Of a stretch of 7,018 bases of DNA, positions 5,121-7,018 are shown one piece after another (the first letter of the stretch is position 1; each line of letters starts with the position of its first letter). The position numbers were made by a program, and so were the translations under genes. Origin of the DNA: JAGOQQ01 sp031973235 (lineage in GTDB: Bacteria > Patescibacteriota > Minisyncoccia > Phycocordibacterales > UBA9973); NCBI GenBank assembly GCA_031973235.1, contig DALYDM010000026.1:1-7018 (forward strand), written 5' to 3'. A model generated the notes under the pieces. It had not been told where the DNA came from. It made no database searches and saw nothing but the letters and a program-made list of their open reading frames with translations.

Positions 5121-6014
5121 TCAATAGGTGAGTTTGATCAATTCGATTATTACTTCCGAAAAAAGTGATGCTTGAGTTTGCACAATCCTCAGATTTTCTT
5201 CATGAACCACCTCTTCTTCAGAAAGCCCTGCTGCAACATTAGTCACGAGTGAGAACGCAAAGATGTCACACCCAAGCTGCCTTCCGGCGATTACTTCGGG
5301 AATCGTGGACATGCCAATCAAATCACCAAGTGGTGAGAATTTGTTTTTCACCTCAGCAGGAGTCTCAAACTCTCTTCCGGGAGTAGCAACATAAATTCCG
5401 TATTTACCAATATGTTTGTGAGTTTGGTACTTTTCATTGCATATCAAACCATATTGCACATGCATTGATTTTGAATACGAAGATGTCATATCAACAAATT
5501 CCTTAAATATATTCTGTGGTCCTCGCATGGGCGAATCACCAAGACAATTCACATGATCACAAATCTCAACAATATCGCCAACTGAAAACTTTTGCGGATC
5601 AAGGCTACCTGCTGCATTTGTCAGGATGAACTTTTCCACCCCAAAACATGCAAGCGCACGCGTACTAAATACAACTTCATCCATGGAGTGTCCTTCGAAA
5701 TAGTGTACTCTCCCGCAGCAAATTAGTACCGGAATTTCACTATCTATCAACACAAAATAAATTTTCCCTTCATGTCCTGACACACTAGGCACCGGAAAAT
5801 TAAGTGACTCATATGATACTTGATCTACTATGCGTGTATTTTCATTTGCAACCAAGATGTCTTCGGTAAATGGACCCGACGTCCCGCACATCACCGCAAT
5901 CTTTGGAAAACCGTATTTTTCAATCACAACCGAAAAGATTGACTTTAAGAGTTCGATTGATTTACCTATTCGGTTCTCATAGTGAGAACCACCAAGTGCT
6001 ATTTGTTTTTTCAT
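5121..6014 (-). CDS. punA: Purine nucleoside phosphorylase, trimeric (PNP/MTAP) type
   Basis: This cytoplasmic salvage enzyme splits purine nucleosides with phosphate to free base and (deoxy)ribose 1-phosphate. Its 297 aa are slightly longer than the usual 270-290. Family landmarks appear in order: the phosphate loop CGTSG (43-47, Ser46), SGHEGK (79-84), GRVHYFEG (101-108, Arg102 and His104), TNAAG (132-136), TPGREFET (201-208, Glu207 contacting the base), GMST (224-227), TNVAAG (248-253) and His261 of HEE. Asn249 at the base-contacting position favours 6-oxopurines (inosine, guanosine) over methylthioadenosine, where Asp is usual. All key residues are present. The phosphate loop differs from the common GSGLG. 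The gene has its own promoter and terminator, and no other purine gene lies nearby. The ATG at 6014 lacks a Shine-Dalgarno. Confidence 0.93.
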   Translation of the reverse strand: MKKQIALGGSHYENRIGKSIELLKSIFSVVIEKYGFPKIAVMCGTSGPFTEDILVANENTRIVDQVSYESLNFPVPSVSGHEGKIYFVLIDSEIPVLICCGRVHYFEGHSMDEVVFSTRALACFGVEKFILTNAAGSLDPQKFSVGDIVEICDHVNCLGDSPMRGPQNIFKEFVDMTSSYSKSMHVQYGLICNEKYQTHKHIGKYGIYVATPGREFETPAEVKNKFSPLGDLIGMSTIPEVIAGRQLGCDIFAFSLVTNVAAGLSEEEVVHEENLRIVQTQASLFSEVIIELIKLTY

Positions 6015-6039
6015 CGTACATATATTTTTGATTCAATTC

Positions 6040-6068
6040 ACCTTAGTATTTTTGTAAATTTTAGTCAA
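6040..6068 (-). promoter_or_regulatory. Promoter of the purine nucleoside phosphorylase gene
   Basis: -35 box TTGACT (6068-6063, 5 of 6) begins two bases beyond the preceding terminator's U-tract. A 17-base spacer leads to a weak -10, TAAGGT (6045-6040, 3 of 6). No riboswitch-like fold is apparent in the short leader. Confidence 0.45.
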
Positions 6069-6069
6069 A

Positions 6070-6099
6070 TAAAAAATTGCCCGAAAAATTTCGGGCAAT
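6070..6099 (-). terminator. Terminator of the 181-aa protein gene
   Basis: A perfect 10-bp stem AUUGCCCGAA / UUCGGGCAAU with a 4-nt loop is followed by UUUUUU. It lies 12 bases after the stop codon. Confidence 0.93.
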
Positions 6100-6100
6100 G

Positions 6101-6121
6101 TGTTTCGTAGATCACGAAACA
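6101..6121 (-). repeat. Inverted repeat spanning the stop codon of the 181-aa gene
   Basis: TGTTTCGT and ACGAAACA form an 8-bp perfect stem with a 5-nt loop. The TGA (6114-6112) sits at the top of the stem and in the loop. With the adjacent terminator it gives two hairpins in tandem, one base apart. Confidence 0.5.
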
Positions 6122-6657
6122 ATCTTATCCAACCGAGCGAGGATTTTTTGTTGCTCTGTGGTGTCTTTAACTTGCACTGTCTTTCCAGTTGCGAGATGCA
6201 ACGTAAAAAGTTGGCATTTATTACCTACCACAACAATACGATAGCTAGAATTTTTCGCCAACATTTCCGGCGTAATAATCCCCTCACCTTCAAAAGGTGA
6301 ATAAAGAAAATCAAACCTTCCCTCTTTTGCTCCGTTCATCCTCGAGCGAAGGAGTGCAATGAGTGAATTACTACTACCTCCAGATTCTGGAAGTTTTTTA
6401 AAGAAAAAATTTTCTTCATGCAAAGACTTTTTCTTCACACTCGGCTCTGTCGCAGTATCGAGCTTGCGCATTTGTGAGAGAACTTTGTGTGTGTCCGGCA
6501 CCTCCTCAGACTTTTCAAGTCGTTCCTTTTGAATTTGATGTGCCAAATCCATTGCTTTGTCGAATTCCGGATCGACCGAAATTTTTCCTCCACTTAGTGA
6601 ATACGTCACCCCGCCTATGGCAAGGAGTACGATTAGGATAATTGTTACTTTTTTCAT
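6112..6657 (-). CDS. Membrane-anchored protein of unknown function
   Basis: A 181-aa protein with a single hydrophobic segment near the N-terminus (about residues 4-20, after MKK), likely an uncleaved anchor. No clear signal peptidase site follows, so the rest probably faces outward. Residues 30-65 are charged and probably helical. Residues 66-100 are low in order, with KKK and GGSS stretches. Residues 110-181 look like a small globular domain (FDFLYSPFEGEG, then YRIVVVGNKCQLFTL and a Lys- and Thr-rich end); one cysteine (148) is present. I recognise no family. The gene stands alone between two terminators and has the best promoter in the window, which suggests steady expression. Confidence 0.82.
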   Translation of the reverse strand: MKKVTIILIVLLAIGGVTYSLSGGKISVDPEFDKAMDLAHQIQKERLEKSEEVPDTHKVLSQMRKLDTATEPSVKKKSLHEENFFFKKLPESGGSSNSLIALLRSRMNGAKEGRFDFLYSPFEGEGIITPEMLAKNSSYRIVVVGNKCQLFTLHLATGKTVQVKDTTEQQKILARLDKIVS

Positions 6658-6675
6658 GTGCTTATAGTTTTTATT

Positions 6676-6704
6676 ATTATATCACTATTTTTTAACAAAG
6701 TCAA
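6676..6704 (-). promoter_or_regulatory. Strong promoter of the 181-aa protein gene
   Basis: -35 box TTGACT (6704-6699, 5 of 6), a 17-base spacer and a perfect -10 box TATAAT (6681-6676). The predicted start near 6669 gives a leader of about 12 nt, too short for a normal Shine-Dalgarno, and none is present. Confidence 0.8.
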
Positions 6705-6716
6705 TGTTATTTCAAT

Positions 6717-6747
6717 AATAAAAATGACCGTTTTAAACGGTCATTTT
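6717..6747 (-). terminator. Terminator of the gene at the right edge
   Basis: An 11-bp perfect stem AAAATGACCGT / ACGGTCATTTT with a 5-nt loop, followed on the minus strand by TTTTATTATT. It lies about 20 bases after the stop codon of the partial gene. Confidence 0.88.
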
Positions 6748-6766
6748 AAAACTATTTTTACTTTGA

Positions 6767-7018
6767 TTAGTATGCTGACATTGCCTTACACATCCAACCT
6801 GGCGAAATCACCCATGTACTTCCTTGATCATACAGCGAATTATAGTTGTATGTGTATATCCCCCCATCGTTCATTAATACGTAACACTTATATGGTCTAT
6901 CGTTTGTTCCTCCCGTTCCACTTGTGGTAGCTGTCGACTCGACAGTTTTTGCCATTACCTGCAAATCACTTTCAGTAAACTTACCAATTGTTCCCCCGTT
7001 ATTTTTTGCAAATTGTAC
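6767..7018 (-). CDS. C-terminal part of an unrecognised protein (cut by right edge)
   Basis: The frame is open from the right edge to the TAA at 6767-6769, giving 83 residues; the start is outside the window. The fragment begins VQFAKNNGG, runs through an acidic, Thr- and Ser-rich stretch (TVESTATTSGTGGT, about residues 27-40), and ends in an aromatic segment rich in Tyr and Trp with two cysteines (CYVLMNDGG and MCKAMSAY). Gly, Ser and Thr content with a compact aromatic end suggests an exported or surface protein, and the two cysteines could pair, but this is inference. No family is recognised. An internal TTG at 6964 could be mistaken for a start but is just part of the open frame. A strong terminator follows. 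Confidence 0.7.
   Translation of the reverse strand, partial: VQFAKNNGGTIGKFTESDLQVMAKTVESTATTSGTGGTNDRPYKCYVLMNDGGIYTYNYNSLYDQGSTWVISPGWMCKAMSAY

Noticed and set aside
1..7018. CRISPR array, insertion sequence, integrase, rRNA or tRNA
   Set aside because: No regularly spaced repeats, no transposase or recombinase motifs and no RNA gene signatures were found on either strand.

Overview
The window reads as a piece of a small-genome bacterium, most likely Patescibacteria (CPR, Parcubacteria-like). This rests on inference from two proteins. The elongation factor G begins RDYPLEKVRNFGIIAHIDAG and carries the phrase VPRICFINKLDR, and the EF-Tu N-terminus carries RGITISLSH and HIDAPGHADYIKNM; both wordings are ones I associate with that group. 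Promoters look like ordinary sigma-70 promoters (TTGACA/TATAAT type), not the TTTG/TAnnTTTG type of Bacteroidota. Against this, one gene ends in what looks like a Bacteroidota-type T9SS sorting tail, so the taxonomy is not closed. No start codon in the window has a clear Shine-Dalgarno sequence.

Every supported gene lies on the minus strand, so transcription runs from right to left. In that order: the 3' end of an unrecognised gene (right edge to 6767); a membrane-anchored protein of 181 aa; a trimeric-type purine nucleoside phosphorylase; a 76-aa, extremely charged small protein; a 10-N scaffold gap at 4745-4754; fusA (EF-G); a two-gene unit encoding a secreted 165-aa protein and a four-helix membrane protein; a secreted 265-aa protein with a T9SS-like C-terminal domain; then tuf (EF-Tu), cut by the left edge.

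Most genes form single-gene transcription units. Each ends in a clear hairpin plus U-tract terminator, and the next promoter usually starts within or just beyond that terminator tail. The only likely operon is the 165-aa/121-aa pair. fusA and tuf, often adjacent in the str operon, are separated here by three genes for exported or membrane proteins, and tuf has its own strong promoter.

The most notable non-coding element is the roughly 147-nt tuf leader. It contains a 5'-proximal hairpin and a long, nearly fully paired stem-loop of 61 nt ending 14 nt before the start codon. A second regulatory candidate is a pair of exact 9-nt direct repeats bracketing the promoter of the 165-aa gene. I see no CRISPR array, tRNA, rRNA or insertion sequence. 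The window shows no complete new multi-gene system, but the tuf leader, the T9SS-like tail and the repeat-flanked promoter deserve follow-up.
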